From NCBI RefSeq assembly GCF_041529975.1, contig NZ_CP168030.1:3038001-3102000 (forward strand): a stretch of DNA of 64,000 nt, in the 5' to 3' direction. A program made the position numbers and the translations under genes. Source of the stretch: Microbacterium maritypicum. GTDB lineage: Bacteria > Actinomycetota > Actinomycetes > Actinomycetales > Microbacteriaceae. Below the pieces are notes generated by a model. The model was not told the DNA's origin. It saw only the letters and a program-made list of their open reading frames with translations, and did not search any database. Below are positions 37,050-46,293 of this stretch, piece after piece; position 1 is the first letter of the stretch; each line of letters starts with the position of its first letter.

Positions 37050-39886
37050 CCGCGACCGTCGAGCGACCGGAGACGAGGACGTCCGACCGCCCCTCCTCGT
37101 CCGTCCGACGGCCGGGAAGACGCGCCCGCTGGCGCGTCGCCGCCCGGCTTGCGCACCGGCAGCTGCGACGCACCCTGCTGTCGAGCGCCCTCATCGGCAC
37201 GCTCGTCCTGCTCCCGATCGCAGCCATGACCGCCTACGCGGTCATAGGGGCGAGCATGATCGGCACCCCGCAGGAACGCGTGACCGCGGAACTGGGACAG
37301 ATGGAGGCATGGGTCTCGGTGGGCGGTATACCGGACAGCGGATTCTGGCAGTCCCCCATCGACCCCACGTGGACGGGATATCCCGACAACTCCGGCAATA
37401 CCCCCGAGGGGACGCCGATCGCCGATCCGACCGCTGCGCTGCCGTCCGGCACCGAGGCGATCCGGGTCGTCGAGTCCACCGTGCGTGTGCAGACTCCCGA
37501 CGGCGTGACCGGGATGCCCGCGTGGGGAGGCGAGGTCTGGGATGAGCGCTTCGAGGGACGGTACGAGCTTCTCGACGGGGCGACCGCGCGGTCCGGCCGC
37601 GAGATCATGGCGACCCCGGCCGCACTCGAGCGGCTCGGGATCGCGATCGGTGACGAGGTCGTCGTCACCGACGGCGACCGCAGCTACACCGTCGTCGGAA
37701 CCCTGGACTCGGCGGTCCTCTCCGATGCGACCTCCGCGCTCTTCCTGCCGGCGAGCGCCGGACTCTCGGGCGACGCCCGCTGGTATCTCCCCGACCTGTC
37801 GCTCAACTGGCCGGAGGTCGAGAAGCTGAACGAAGACGGTGTGGTCGCCTACTCGCGGTCGGTGATCCAGGAGCCGCCGGTCCTCTCGGACAAGACGAGG
37901 GGCGGGTGGTCCGGAGCAGACGACGGCGCCCTGTGGACGGTGCTCATCGTACTCATCGCCGGCGGGCTCTTCGCCGCGTACGTCGTCGTGATGCTGGCGG
38001 GCGCCGCCTTCGCGGTCGCCGCACGCCGCCAGCAGCGGTCTCTCGCCGTCGCCGCGAGCGTGGGAGCCGCGCCGGCCGACCTCCGCCGGGTCATCCTGCT
38101 CCAGGGCACGGCCCTGGGCCTCATCTCCGGCATTCTCGGTCTCGCCCTCGGCGTCGGGGCAGCCGCGGTGACGATGGCACTCCTCGCCGACGGATCGGCC
38201 ACCCAGTTCTGGGGCTTCCACGTGCCGTGGCTGATCCTGGCGGGGATCCTGACCTTCTCGGTGCTGGTGGGAACCGCATCCGCAGTGCTTCCCGCACGCA
38301 CGGTCGCCCGCACCGACACCCTCAGTGCGCTGCGCGGCGCGCGTCGTCCGCAGAGACCCCGTGCGTCGCGACCGATCTGGGGATCGATCCTGCTGATCCT
38401 CGGCGTCGCGCTCACGATCGGCAGCGCGTTCGCGATCCTCGCCATCGAGGTCACGGATCTGCCGTGGGACTCGCCGCTGCGGGCTATTCCTCCGTTCGGC
38501 ATCGTCATCGGGCCGATCCTCGTGCAGATCGGCATCTTGCTCTCCGGTCGCTGGCTGCTGTGGATCACCGCCAAAGCGCTCTCGCCCGTCAGCGTCGCCG
38601 CTCGCATCGCCGCCCGCGACGCCGCGGCGAACTCCTCACGCACGGTTCCCGCTTTCGCTGCGATCGCCGCGACCGTCTTCGTCGCGGTCTTCGCCATGAG
38701 CCAGACCTCCATGCAGAACGCGTGGACCGCGCGGGATTGGGCCTACCAGGCTCCGGTCGGCACCCTCGCCATCGCGATCCAGCCGACCGGAGCGGAGTCG
38801 ACCGTCGACTCCTCCGTCGCTTCCGAGGCGACCGACGCGGGAATCGCGCTCGCGGACAGCGTGGGGGCGTCCGGCACGGCCGTGATCGCCCGCCAGCCCG
38901 AGGTGTGGGGCTACGCGAACTCCCTCGACATCCCCGCGGACGAGACGAGGGTCATCGCCGTGATGCCGGACCGTCATCTTTTCGACCCGGAGGTCGAGAA
39001 CTCGTTCACGGCGAACGGACAGAACCGACCGAACCCGATCGCGGTGGTCTCGGTGGACGAGCTCGACGAGGCCCTCGGCATCACGGTGAGTTCCGCACAG
39101 CGCGCCGCCTACCGAGACGGCGCCGCGATCGTCACCGACCCGCAGTACGTCACCGACGGCACGATCGACGTCGGGGCCTGGAGCGGCCGCGATGTGTACG
39201 ACGGGAAGGCGCCCGACAACATCTGGACCGCATGGGAAGACGGACCATCACGTGGCGAGCCGCTCTGGGAGCGGAAGGTCGACGCCATCGCACTCGAGCT
39301 CCCCCACCAGGCCGTCGCGGTAGCGGTCGCCCCGGAGACGGCGGCGGAGTTCGAGATGGCGACGCGTCCCAGCATGGTGATCGCCGCGTTCGACGCCCCC
39401 GTGCCGGTGGAGGTACGCGACCGCGTGCAGGAGAACGCCGATGCGCTGGGCACAGCAGACTGGATCCTCTCCCCGTACTTCGAGAACGGCCCGCCCGACG
39501 ACTCGCTGTGGATCGTGCCGATCCTGAGCGCCGTGGGTGTCCTCGTCCTCGGCGCGAGCGGGGTGGCCCTGAGCCTGGCGCGGTTCGAGCGCCGCCCCGA
39601 CGACGCCACGCTCTCCGCGATCGGCGGCACGAACGGGCTCCGTCGCCGGGTCGGCCTCTGGCAGGGACTCATCATCGCCGGGTTCGGTACTCTCGCGGGT
39701 GCGGTGGCCGGGGTGCTCCCCCCGATCGGGTTCGCGATCCAGTCGCGAGGCGTTCTTCTGATCCCCGACATCCCCTGGGGCGTGCTCGCCCTGCTTGCGG
39801 TCGCCCTGCCTCTCGCGATCGCCGCGGTCAGCTGGCTCATCCCCCCACGGCGCGCAGAGCTCACGCGACGTACGGCGATCGCCTGA
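37046..39886 (+). CDS. large FtsX-family ABC permease
   Basis: 946 residues. An N-terminal cytosolic basic stretch and helix (RTLLSSALIGTLVLLPIAAMT near 45-65) lead to an extracytoplasmic region (about 70-285). Two FtsX-type four-helix bundles follow (around 290-420 and 830-945), with further helices around 450-560 between extracellular parts. The sequence around VAASVGAAPADLRRVILLQG and SAIGGTNGLRRRVGLWQGL is the FtsX coupling pattern. Large permeases of this kind export or release peptides and lipoproteins, and often give peptide-antibiotic resistance. The substrate is not known. Confidence 0.88.
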   Translation: MTATVERPETRTSDRPSSSVRRPGRRARWRVAARLAHRQLRRTLLSSALIGTLVLLPIAAMTAYAVIGASMIGTPQERVTAELGQMEAWVSVGGIPDSGFWQSPIDPTWTGYPDNSGNTPEGTPIADPTAALPSGTEAIRVVESTVRVQTPDGVTGMPAWGGEVWDERFEGRYELLDGATARSGREIMATPAALERLGIAIGDEVVVTDGDRSYTVVGTLDSAVLSDATSALFLPASAGLSGDARWYLPDLSLNWPEVEKLNEDGVVAYSRSVIQEPPVLSDKTRGGWSGADDGALWTVLIVLIAGGLFAAYVVVMLAGAAFAVAARRQQRSLAVAASVGAAPADLRRVILLQGTALGLISGILGLALGVGAAAVTMALLADGSATQFWGFHVPWLILAGILTFSVLVGTASAVLPARTVARTDTLSALRGARRPQRPRASRPIWGSILLILGVALTIGSAFAILAIEVTDLPWDSPLRAIPPFGIVIGPILVQIGILLSGRWLLWITAKALSPVSVAARIAARDAAANSSRTVPAFAAIAATVFVAVFAMSQTSMQNAWTARDWAYQAPVGTLAIAIQPTGAESTVDSSVASEATDAGIALADSVGASGTAVIARQPEVWGYANSLDIPADETRVIAVMPDRHLFDPEVENSFTANGQNRPNPIAVVSVDELDEALGITVSSAQRAAYRDGAAIVTDPQYVTDGTIDVGAWSGRDVYDGKAPDNIWTAWEDGPSRGEPLWERKVDAIALELPHQAVAVAVAPETAAEFEMATRPSMVIAAFDAPVPVEVRDRVQENADALGTADWILSPYFENGPPDDSLWIVPILSAVGVLVLGASGVALSLARFERRPDDATLSAIGGTNGLRRRVGLWQGLIIAGFGTLAGAVAGVLPPIGFAIQSRGVLLIPDIPWGVLALLAVALPLAIAAVSWLIPPRRAELTRRTAIA

Positions 39887-39950
39887 CGTGCCCTGAGCGA
39901 ACAGCGCCTGCCCGGAGCGGATGCTCAGCCACCGCCGGTACGCGAGAAAC

Positions 39951-39956
39951 TAGGAT
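39951..39956 (+). promoter_or_regulatory. leaderless -10 element of the TPM-helical gene
   Basis: TAGGAT, CGACCT, ATG. Confidence 0.5.
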
Positions 39957-39962
39957 CGACCT

Positions 39963-41288
39963 ATGGCTGGAATTTGGGGCAGACGCAAACGCGAACAGGA
40001 AGAACTCGCCGCACAGGACGCCGATCTCGCACGTCGCGCCGAGCAGGCGCTGGTCGGCGCCGACGAGCGGATTCGCACGACGTCGGACGAGCTCTCCTTC
40101 GCCGAGGCCGAGCTGGGTGAATCGCTGACCGCCGACCTGCGCACGGCTCTCACCGCGGTGCGCACCCATCTGCGCGAGGCATTCCAGCTCCACCAGCTGA
40201 ACCATGACGAGATCCCCGACACGGCCGAGGAGCTGCGCACGCGGAATGCGCGCATCCTGCAGCTCTGCGACTGGGCTCAGGACCTTCTCGACGAGAAGAC
40301 CTCCGTCCTCGCCGAATCCGTCGCCAAGGTTCGCCGAGCACCCGAGATCATCGCGCAGGTGCGGGCGGATGCCGCCGCGCTCAGCACCCGCATCCCCCAG
40401 ACCAACGAGGCCGTCGCACGCCTCTCGGCTCGCTACGCCGATTCCGCGATGCACCAGATCACCGCCAGCGCCGCCGAGGCCGAGCAGCTCATCCGCTTCG
40501 CCACCCACAGCGCCGACATCTCCGAACGCCGTCGTGCAGCCAAACAGAACGAAGAGGCGAATGTCGCCCTCGAGACAGCGACCGAGGCCACCCGGCGCGC
40601 ATCCGCGCTTCTGGATGCGGTCGAGGACTTCGAGATCGAGGCACTCCGAGCAGAATCCACCCTCGCCGAAGTCGTCGCCGACTCGCGCGGCGACCTCATC
40701 GCGGCACGCAACGCCCCGTCGGTGCCGGCCGTCGCCGAAGCGGTGGCCGCGCTCCAAGCCGCCCTCGCCGCTCTCACACCGGCCGGTCAGCCCAATGACC
40801 CGTTCGCCGAGCTGTCCCAGTTGCGCGACGCCAACTCCGCGCTGGACGAGGCGATCGCCAAGGCCCGGCACCGCGCCGAGAATCCACTCCCCAGCCTCGC
40901 CCAGGTGCAGCATGCGATCGACGACGCCGACCGTCAGCTCGGCGTCGCGCGCGGCCTCATCGCCGGCCACCGCGGCTGGATCGGTGCCGACGCCCGCACG
41001 CGCCTGGCCGAGGCCGAGCGCCTCCGCGTCGATGTCTCCGATCTCCTGCCAGCGGAGGACACGCGCGAAGCCGCCCTGGTGCAGGCCCGTCGGGTCGCGC
41101 ATCTCGCTTCCGAGGCTCTCCAGCTCGCCCAGCGCGACATCGATTCCTCGCGTCCGCGCGATCAGGACTGGGGCGGCGGTGGCGGCTGGGGCGGCGGGCC
41201 GCGGCGCGGTGGTGGCGGCGGCGACCTCGCATCCGGCATCCTCGGCGGACTCGTGATCGGCAGCCTCCTGGACGGCATCTTCGACTGA
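39963..41288 (+). CDS. coiled-coil protein resembling the helical domain of TPM proteins, Gly-rich tail
   Basis: 441 residues. It begins with a basic MAGIWGRRKREQEEL. A long Ala/Glu/Arg-rich helical body follows (about 20-385, with repeated heptad-like patterns such as AEQALVGADERIRTTSDELSF). The tail is Gly/Trp-rich (DWGGGGGWGGGPRRGGGGG) and ends in a short hydrophobic segment. The body matches what I recall of the helical part of actinobacterial TPM-domain proteins, but the signal peptide, TPM domain and membrane helix are missing. A stand-alone, perhaps PspA-like cytosolic partner is plausible. It has its own leaderless -10. Confidence 0.72.
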   Translation: MAGIWGRRKREQEELAAQDADLARRAEQALVGADERIRTTSDELSFAEAELGESLTADLRTALTAVRTHLREAFQLHQLNHDEIPDTAEELRTRNARILQLCDWAQDLLDEKTSVLAESVAKVRRAPEIIAQVRADAAALSTRIPQTNEAVARLSARYADSAMHQITASAAEAEQLIRFATHSADISERRRAAKQNEEANVALETATEATRRASALLDAVEDFEIEALRAESTLAEVVADSRGDLIAARNAPSVPAVAEAVAALQAALAALTPAGQPNDPFAELSQLRDANSALDEAIAKARHRAENPLPSLAQVQHAIDDADRQLGVARGLIAGHRGWIGADARTRLAEAERLRVDVSDLLPAEDTREAALVQARRVAHLASEALQLAQRDIDSSRPRDQDWGGGGGWGGGPRRGGGGGDLASGILGGLVIGSLLDGIFD

Positions 41289-41315
41289 CGACCCGCACCT
41301 GCGTCCTCAGACGCC

Positions 41316-41353
41316 AGAACGGCCCGGTCCCGCGAGGGACCGGGCCGTTCTGC
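41316..41353. terminator. bidirectional terminator between the coiled-coil gene and hpf
   Basis: A perfect 17-base inverted repeat around a GCGA loop (AGAACGGCCCGGTCCC and complement), with TTCT at the end. Confidence 0.9.
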
Positions 41354-41360
41354 GACTCCG

Positions 41361-42017
41361 TCAGGAAGCGAGCGCCTCAGACGGCGGCGCCTGCGTGCTC
41401 AGTGCGATCACGCCGTAGTCCCAGCCCTTGCGTCGGTACACGACGCTCGGGTGGTCGGTGCGGACATCGACGAAGAGGAAGAAGTCGTGTCCGACCAGTT
41501 CCATCCGATCGACCGCCTCTTCCACAGTCATCCACTCGGCGTCGAAACTCTTCGTGCGGATGACGACGGGCGAGTAGGTCTCGTCTTCCGGCTGCTGCAC
41601 CGGCACGTTGCCCGTCGCGACGGCATGAAGAACATCCGCGGATGCCGGCTGGACGTCGATGCCTTCCAGCGATCCGCTGCCCTTCTCGAAATGGGCGCCG
41701 CGCGGGTGCTGTCGGCCATCGACACGCTTCTCCTTCGCACGACGAAGTTGCTCGGACATCTTGTCGATGGCGAGGTCGAGAGCCACGAACTTGTCGCCGT
41801 CCGTCGCCTCCGCGCGGACGACAGGCCCCTTGCCCACCAGCGTCAGCTCGACGGTCTCGTCCGGGATGCGGCCGTTGCGATACACGCGGTGGGTGACTTT
41901 GACGTCCAGCCGTTGCGCCCGTGACGCGAACATCTGGACCTTGGCGATCTTCTCTTCGACAACGGTTCGGAAGCGATCGGTGATACCCACTCCGACGCCA
42001 ACGATGCTTGTTTCCAT
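41361..42017 (-). CDS. hpf: ribosome hibernation-promoting factor, long form
   Basis: 218 residues. The N-terminal S30AE domain (1-105, VGVGVGITDRFRTVVEEKI and LAIDKMSEQLRRAKEK) joins through a variable linker to a C-terminal dimerisation domain (about 150-210, VIRTKSFDAEWMTVEEAVDRMELVGHDFFLF shape). Long HPF alone forms 100S ribosome dimers in stationary phase. It starts at 42017 with an AAGGAGG site. A good promoter lies 60-90 bases upstream. Order lpqB-comF-hpf matches M. tuberculosis Rv3244c-Rv3241c. Confidence 0.93.
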   Translation of the reverse strand: METSIVGVGVGITDRFRTVVEEKIAKVQMFASRAQRLDVKVTHRVYRNGRIPDETVELTLVGKGPVVRAEATDGDKFVALDLAIDKMSEQLRRAKEKRVDGRQHPRGAHFEKGSGSLEGIDVQPASADVLHAVATGNVPVQQPEDETYSPVVIRTKSFDAEWMTVEEAVDRMELVGHDFFLFVDVRTDHPSVVYRRKGWDYGVIALSTQAPPSEALAS

Positions 42018-42079
42018 TGCTGCCTCCTTGTCCCGGTCCTCCCGGCCAAGGGCGGACCGTGGTCGCCTTGTGTCACCCC

Positions 42080-42108
42080 ACCGTAGTCCGACCGTCGACG
42101 GATGTCAC
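42080..42108 (-). promoter_or_regulatory. sigma-70-type promoter of hpf
   Basis: GTGACA at 42108-42103 (five of six to TTGACA), a 17-base spacer and TACGGT at 42085-42080 on the minus strand. Confidence 0.55.
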
Positions 42109-42152
42109 GGGGTTGCGACCCTGTGTCGCCGGTGCGTTCTCGATGAGGTTCC

Positions 42153-42797
42153 TCAGAATCCCGATCGATGCGGCGTGGCGGCGAGCGCGACCGCCACCAC
42201 AGTGCGAAAGCCGGCCGCTCGGAGCGCCCTGGCTGCCTCGTCGAGCGTGGCACCGGTGGTGACGACGTCGTCGACGAGCACGACCTCGGCGCCCCCTCCC
42301 CGTCCCCGTGCACGCATCGTGCCGCGAACGTTCTCCTCGCGCTCACGCGCACCCAGGCCACGCTGGTCGGCCGCTGCGGCCACGACCGCGAGCAGCGGCT
42401 GCGGCTGTGCGTGTGCACGACGGATCAGCAGCTCGGGGACGCGATAGCCACGGCGGCGGAACGCTCTTCGCGCGGTGGGGACCGGCACGATCCAGGTCAT
42501 CGGCGTCACGAATGGGGAGAGCACCGTCGCGAGCGCCGTGGCCAGCGGCCGCGCGAGATACGTCTCACCCTCACCCTTGAGCCGGCGGATGCAGCGTGCC
42601 GCGACCCCTTCGAACTCGAGCGCGGCGTGCACAGGCAGACCTCCCGGCGTCAGCGAGGATCGCGGGCGCGGTGTCAGGTCGCACCGGCACCGCGGACACA
42701 GCAGCGTTCCCGGCTGGTCACAGCCTGCGCACGTCGCCGCCAGCAGGAACGCCGCCAACTCCGTTCCGACACCGAGGAGACGAGAAGATGTCCGCAT
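42153..42797 (-). CDS. ComF-family phosphoribosyltransferase
   Basis: 214 residues. N-terminal cysteines (CAGC and LCPRCRC) suit a zinc ribbon. The PRTase core has IVPVPTARRAFRRRGYRVPELL and the PRPP loop VVLVDDVVTTGATLDEAA. ComF proteins are linked to DNA uptake in Firmicutes, but in Actinobacteria the role is open. The start at 42797 leaves a 91-base gap after lpqB. A longer frame reading back through lpqB is a shadow. Confidence 0.88.
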   Translation of the reverse strand: MRTSSRLLGVGTELAAFLLAATCAGCDQPGTLLCPRCRCDLTPRPRSSLTPGGLPVHAALEFEGVAARCIRRLKGEGETYLARPLATALATVLSPFVTPMTWIVPVPTARRAFRRRGYRVPELLIRRAHAQPQPLLAVVAAAADQRGLGAREREENVRGTMRARGRGGGAEVVLVDDVVTTGATLDEAARALRAAGFRTVVAVALAATPHRSGF

Positions 42798-42888
42798 CCG
42801 ACGATTCTGGGGCCGCGCCCTCGACCATGCAGACGAAGAAGCCGCTGCCGCCGAGAACCGCGACCATTCCCCTGGCGTGCAGGAAGAG

Positions 42889-44607
42889 TCACTCTCCGAC
42901 GCGCGTGGCGAGCACCGAGACGTCGGACGCCACCTCGCGCCACGCCGACCCCGCATGGGCGAACAGCTGCCCGCCGGCGCCGAGGATGCGAACGCCGGCA
43001 GCGGTCCGCGCACCTGCGGCCGAGACGGCGTCGCCCGGAGCGGCCTCCGAGGTGCCGGGTCCGCCCACCGTCTGGGTGATGAGCCGGGGGCTGACCGGAT
43101 CCACCAGCACACCCAGCCGATCCGGCCCCAGCCACACCAGACCGGTCGCCGGCTCGTCGATCTGCACCAGCTGCTTGGCATCTCCGAGTTCCACCGGGAG
43201 TCCCGCCGAGTCGCGGACGACGGCGGCCACGACGACCCAGCGCTGCTTGCCGACGGTGACCACCGCTGCCACGCGGCTGCCGTCTCCGGCGACGCGCAGG
43301 TCCGAGATCGCTGACGCCGTCGGCCATGCGTTCCCGATCGCGTGCGCGGCGATATCGCTCCCCCAGGCCTGCAGGGCCGCCGGGTCTCCTTCAGGAACGG
43401 TCCAGGTGTAACCGTATGGATCCAGGGACGGTTCGATGAGCCCCGGTGGCGCATCGAACTCGTTGCGGCTTCCATCGCCCACCCGGTACACCCGCCCGTC
43501 ACCGAGCTGGACGGCCGCGATGGAGTCGTCGAGTGCCACATCGATCGATGCGATGGGCTGCGGCATCGCAGCGATCTCGGTACTGATCCCGGCGATCGGG
43601 GAGATCTCGTCCCCCACGATGCGACCGAACGCGCCGTTCTGCAGCACGAGCGTGCCGATCTCCGCCGACGGCTCCACGACGTCGACGACCCCGGCGTCGA
43701 CGCTACGGCCGTCCACGGTGAACTGCACGCGGGTGACGGCGACCCCCGCGGCCCGGAGAGTGGCCTGCAACTGCGTGCGCATGCGAGAGAGCGTGGTCTC
43801 GTCGAGCGCGGTCGCCGGACGGGTGAGGGCGACGTCGGCCACCTGCCCGGTGATGAGGACGGCATCCTGGGCAAGCTGCACGTCGGCAGGGAAGGCGTTC
43901 TGCACGGCCGGGTCGAGCCAATCGCTGGGAGCACCGCCGATCAGGGCTTGCGTCACCGTCGTCGCCGGACTCTGCCGCCGCGGGAACCACCGCATGTCGG
44001 GTACCAGTCGCGACCAGCTGAGGTCGAAGTACTGGAGCGGATACCCCTCGAAGACGTTCTCGAACCGCGGCTCATCGATCACGATCCCGTCGAGCGCTTC
44101 CGTGATGCGCCATTCGCCGTCCTCCATGCGCTGCAGCGTGAACGGCATGGTGGAGGCTCCGAGCGCTTCCGAATAGGTGTTGGCATCGTCGACGCTGGCG
44201 ACCAGATCGAGCAGGACCTGGACGTCGGCCGAGTCCGCATCCTCGACGTCCGCGGGAGGAACGGTCGAGGTGATGGTCCGCGTGTCCGTTCCGGTGTCGA
44301 TCGACACCCCCGCCGCCGGCCGCCACGTGCGCTGCAGGTCGGGAGCGAGGAACTCCCGCGCCGTCGCCCAGTTGTCGGACGTCGTGATCCCCGCTTCGAG
44401 GAATCCCTCGACGATCTCCTCGGGACCGGCGCCCTTGATCGGCCCGGAGGCCACGGGGAGGAAGTCGACATCCTGCGTGGACTCGCCGAGCTCGAGCCCC
44501 ACCGAGACCCCACCGCTGGTCGGAAGCCCGGCACAGGCCGAGAGCAGGAGCGCCACGAGGGCCACCGCGCCGCCGCGCAGCGTCCTCGTCCACCTCGTCC
44601 GATTCAT
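42889..44607 (-). CDS. lpqB: lipoprotein LpqB
   Basis: 572 residues. The lipobox LLSAC gives lipid-modified Cys25. A GerMN domain follows (about 190-310, with VQFTVDGRSVD), and a C-terminal beta-propeller-like region contains repeated WV/IA blocks. In mycobacteria LpqB binds the extracytoplasmic part of MtrB and affects its signalling. The start overlaps the mtrB stop by 4 bases, making mtrA-mtrB-lpqB a coupled operon and supporting the same role here. Confidence 0.93.
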   Translation of the reverse strand: MNRTRWTRTLRGGAVALVALLLSACAGLPTSGGVSVGLELGESTQDVDFLPVASGPIKGAGPEEIVEGFLEAGITTSDNWATAREFLAPDLQRTWRPAAGVSIDTGTDTRTITSTVPPADVEDADSADVQVLLDLVASVDDANTYSEALGASTMPFTLQRMEDGEWRITEALDGIVIDEPRFENVFEGYPLQYFDLSWSRLVPDMRWFPRRQSPATTVTQALIGGAPSDWLDPAVQNAFPADVQLAQDAVLITGQVADVALTRPATALDETTLSRMRTQLQATLRAAGVAVTRVQFTVDGRSVDAGVVDVVEPSAEIGTLVLQNGAFGRIVGDEISPIAGISTEIAAMPQPIASIDVALDDSIAAVQLGDGRVYRVGDGSRNEFDAPPGLIEPSLDPYGYTWTVPEGDPAALQAWGSDIAAHAIGNAWPTASAISDLRVAGDGSRVAAVVTVGKQRWVVVAAVVRDSAGLPVELGDAKQLVQIDEPATGLVWLGPDRLGVLVDPVSPRLITQTVGGPGTSEAAPGDAVSAAGARTAAGVRILGAGGQLFAHAGSAWREVASDVSVLATRVGE

Positions 44608-46286
44608 GATCTGTCACTCTCGTCGAAGAGCTCGGGAGGAGGCTCGGCCAGGGAGATCGGCTGGGTCGCATCCCCGAGTTCGGCGAGGGGCTCCTGCGGT
44701 TCGATCGGGACGGGGCTCGGGCCGTCCAGCACACCGTCGTGACGAGGGATGGTGAGGACGAAGTTCGTGCCGACGCCCAGCTCCGACCAGACGGCGAGCG
44801 TACCGCCGTGCAGCGTGGCGTCGCCGAGCGCGATGGACAGTCCCAGCCCGGTCCCTCCGATCGTCCGCTGACGAGAGGGATCAGCGCGCCAGAATCGGTC
44901 GAACACCCGTTCCGCGTCGTCCGGCTCCATTCCCATCCCGAAGTCTCGCACGCCCGCTGCCACCGCATGCTGGTTGCTGTCGATCGTGATGACGACCGGG
45001 CGCCCCTCACCGTGCTCGATGGCGTTGCCGATCAGGTTGCGCAGCACTCGCCGCACGCGCCGCGGGTCCATGTCGACCGGCGAATACCCGCCGGGGGCGA
45101 CCAGCCTCAGCTCCGTGCCGTGTCCCTCCGCGAGCGGTCGCATCTGATCGATGATGTCCTCCGCCAGATGCGCGAGGCTCGTCGCCTCCAACTCGAGCTG
45201 CACCGACCCCGCATCGTACCGACTGATCTCCAGCAGGTCGGAGAGCAGTGTCTCGAACCGCTGCACCTGCGTGTGCAGCAGTTCAGCGGTGCGTGCGGTG
45301 GTGGGATCGAACTCCTCGCGCTGGTCGTTGAGCATGTCGGCGGCGAGCCGGATCGTGGTGAGCGGAGTGCGGAGCTCGTGCGAGACATCGGAGACGAAGC
45401 GCTGCTGCACCATCGACAGCTCACCGAGCTCCTTGATCTGCGCCTCGATGCTGTCGGCCATCGCGTTGAAGGACCGACCGAGCACGGCGAGTTCGTCCTC
45501 GCCGTGCACGTCGATGCGCACTCCGAGCTCGCCCGCAGCGAGACGTGCGCTCGTCTCCGCGGCCTGCACGATCGGGGAAGCCACCGCCCGCAGCACGATC
45601 CACGAGATCGCGGCGACGATGGCCCCCAGCCCGATCCCGGCGATCCACAGTGTGCGCTGCACGAACACGAGGGTCTGATCGGCATCGCCGAGGTCGTAGG
45701 CGAAGTAGATCTCGAAGGGTCCGGCCTCGGGCACCTGCAGCTGCTGCCCCACGACGATGCCGGGAACCGCCGCGCCGTCCGCCACCGGGAGCGCCACCGA
45801 CTGCCACGCCTGGCGATCGTCGAGCTTGACCACCCGGGCGCGGAGGTTCGGGCTCAACAGGCTCTCGTTCAACCCCGCCTCGAAGCCGTTCAGCCGCGCG
45901 GTGTCCGCGCCGGTGTCGATCTTGTAGCCCGCGAGCTGATCGGTACTCGATGTGCGAGCGAGCGTGTCCTGGATGCCGGCCCAGAGGCTCGAGAGCGCAG
46001 CGGGATCATCTCCCACCTCCGCCACGTCGAGGATGCGCTGGGCCTGGTCGACCGCGCGGCGTGCGTCTTCGAGAGCGACCGTCTTGCGGGAGATGAAGAG
46101 GTCGTTCTGGATCACGAGAGCCATCGTCACGCAGGTGATGAAGATCGCCAGCGAGGTCGCGAGCAGTGTGATGGACAGAGTGCGGAACCGCAGCGAGCGT
46201 CGCCACAGGGTGCCGAGCATCGTCGGCCAGCCGCGCCAGTCGCGCAGGACAGCGACCGTCGCGGTGGTCGCTGTCGTCGCGGCCAT
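44604..46286 (-). CDS. mtrB: sensor histidine kinase MtrB
   Basis: 560 residues. Transmembrane helices lie near 36-58 and 208-234 with an extracellular sensor between them. A HAMP domain is at 230-285, HisKA has VSDVSHELRTPLTT with His303, and the HATPase domain has LIGNAIEHGEG and GTGLGLSIA. MtrAB controls cell-wall and septum genes in Actinobacteria. The ATG at 46286 follows AGGAGC, and a longer frame into mtrA was rejected. The C-terminal tail after about 520 is Pro/Glu-rich. Confidence 0.94.
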   Translation of the reverse strand: MAATTATTATVAVLRDWRGWPTMLGTLWRRSLRFRTLSITLLATSLAIFITCVTMALVIQNDLFISRKTVALEDARRAVDQAQRILDVAEVGDDPAALSSLWAGIQDTLARTSSTDQLAGYKIDTGADTARLNGFEAGLNESLLSPNLRARVVKLDDRQAWQSVALPVADGAAVPGIVVGQQLQVPEAGPFEIYFAYDLGDADQTLVFVQRTLWIAGIGLGAIVAAISWIVLRAVASPIVQAAETSARLAAGELGVRIDVHGEDELAVLGRSFNAMADSIEAQIKELGELSMVQQRFVSDVSHELRTPLTTIRLAADMLNDQREEFDPTTARTAELLHTQVQRFETLLSDLLEISRYDAGSVQLELEATSLAHLAEDIIDQMRPLAEGHGTELRLVAPGGYSPVDMDPRRVRRVLRNLIGNAIEHGEGRPVVITIDSNQHAVAAGVRDFGMGMEPDDAERVFDRFWRADPSRQRTIGGTGLGLSIALGDATLHGGTLAVWSELGVGTNFVLTIPRHDGVLDGPSPVPIEPQEPLAELGDATQPISLAEPPPELFDESDRS

Positions 46287-46293
46287 CGTGCTC

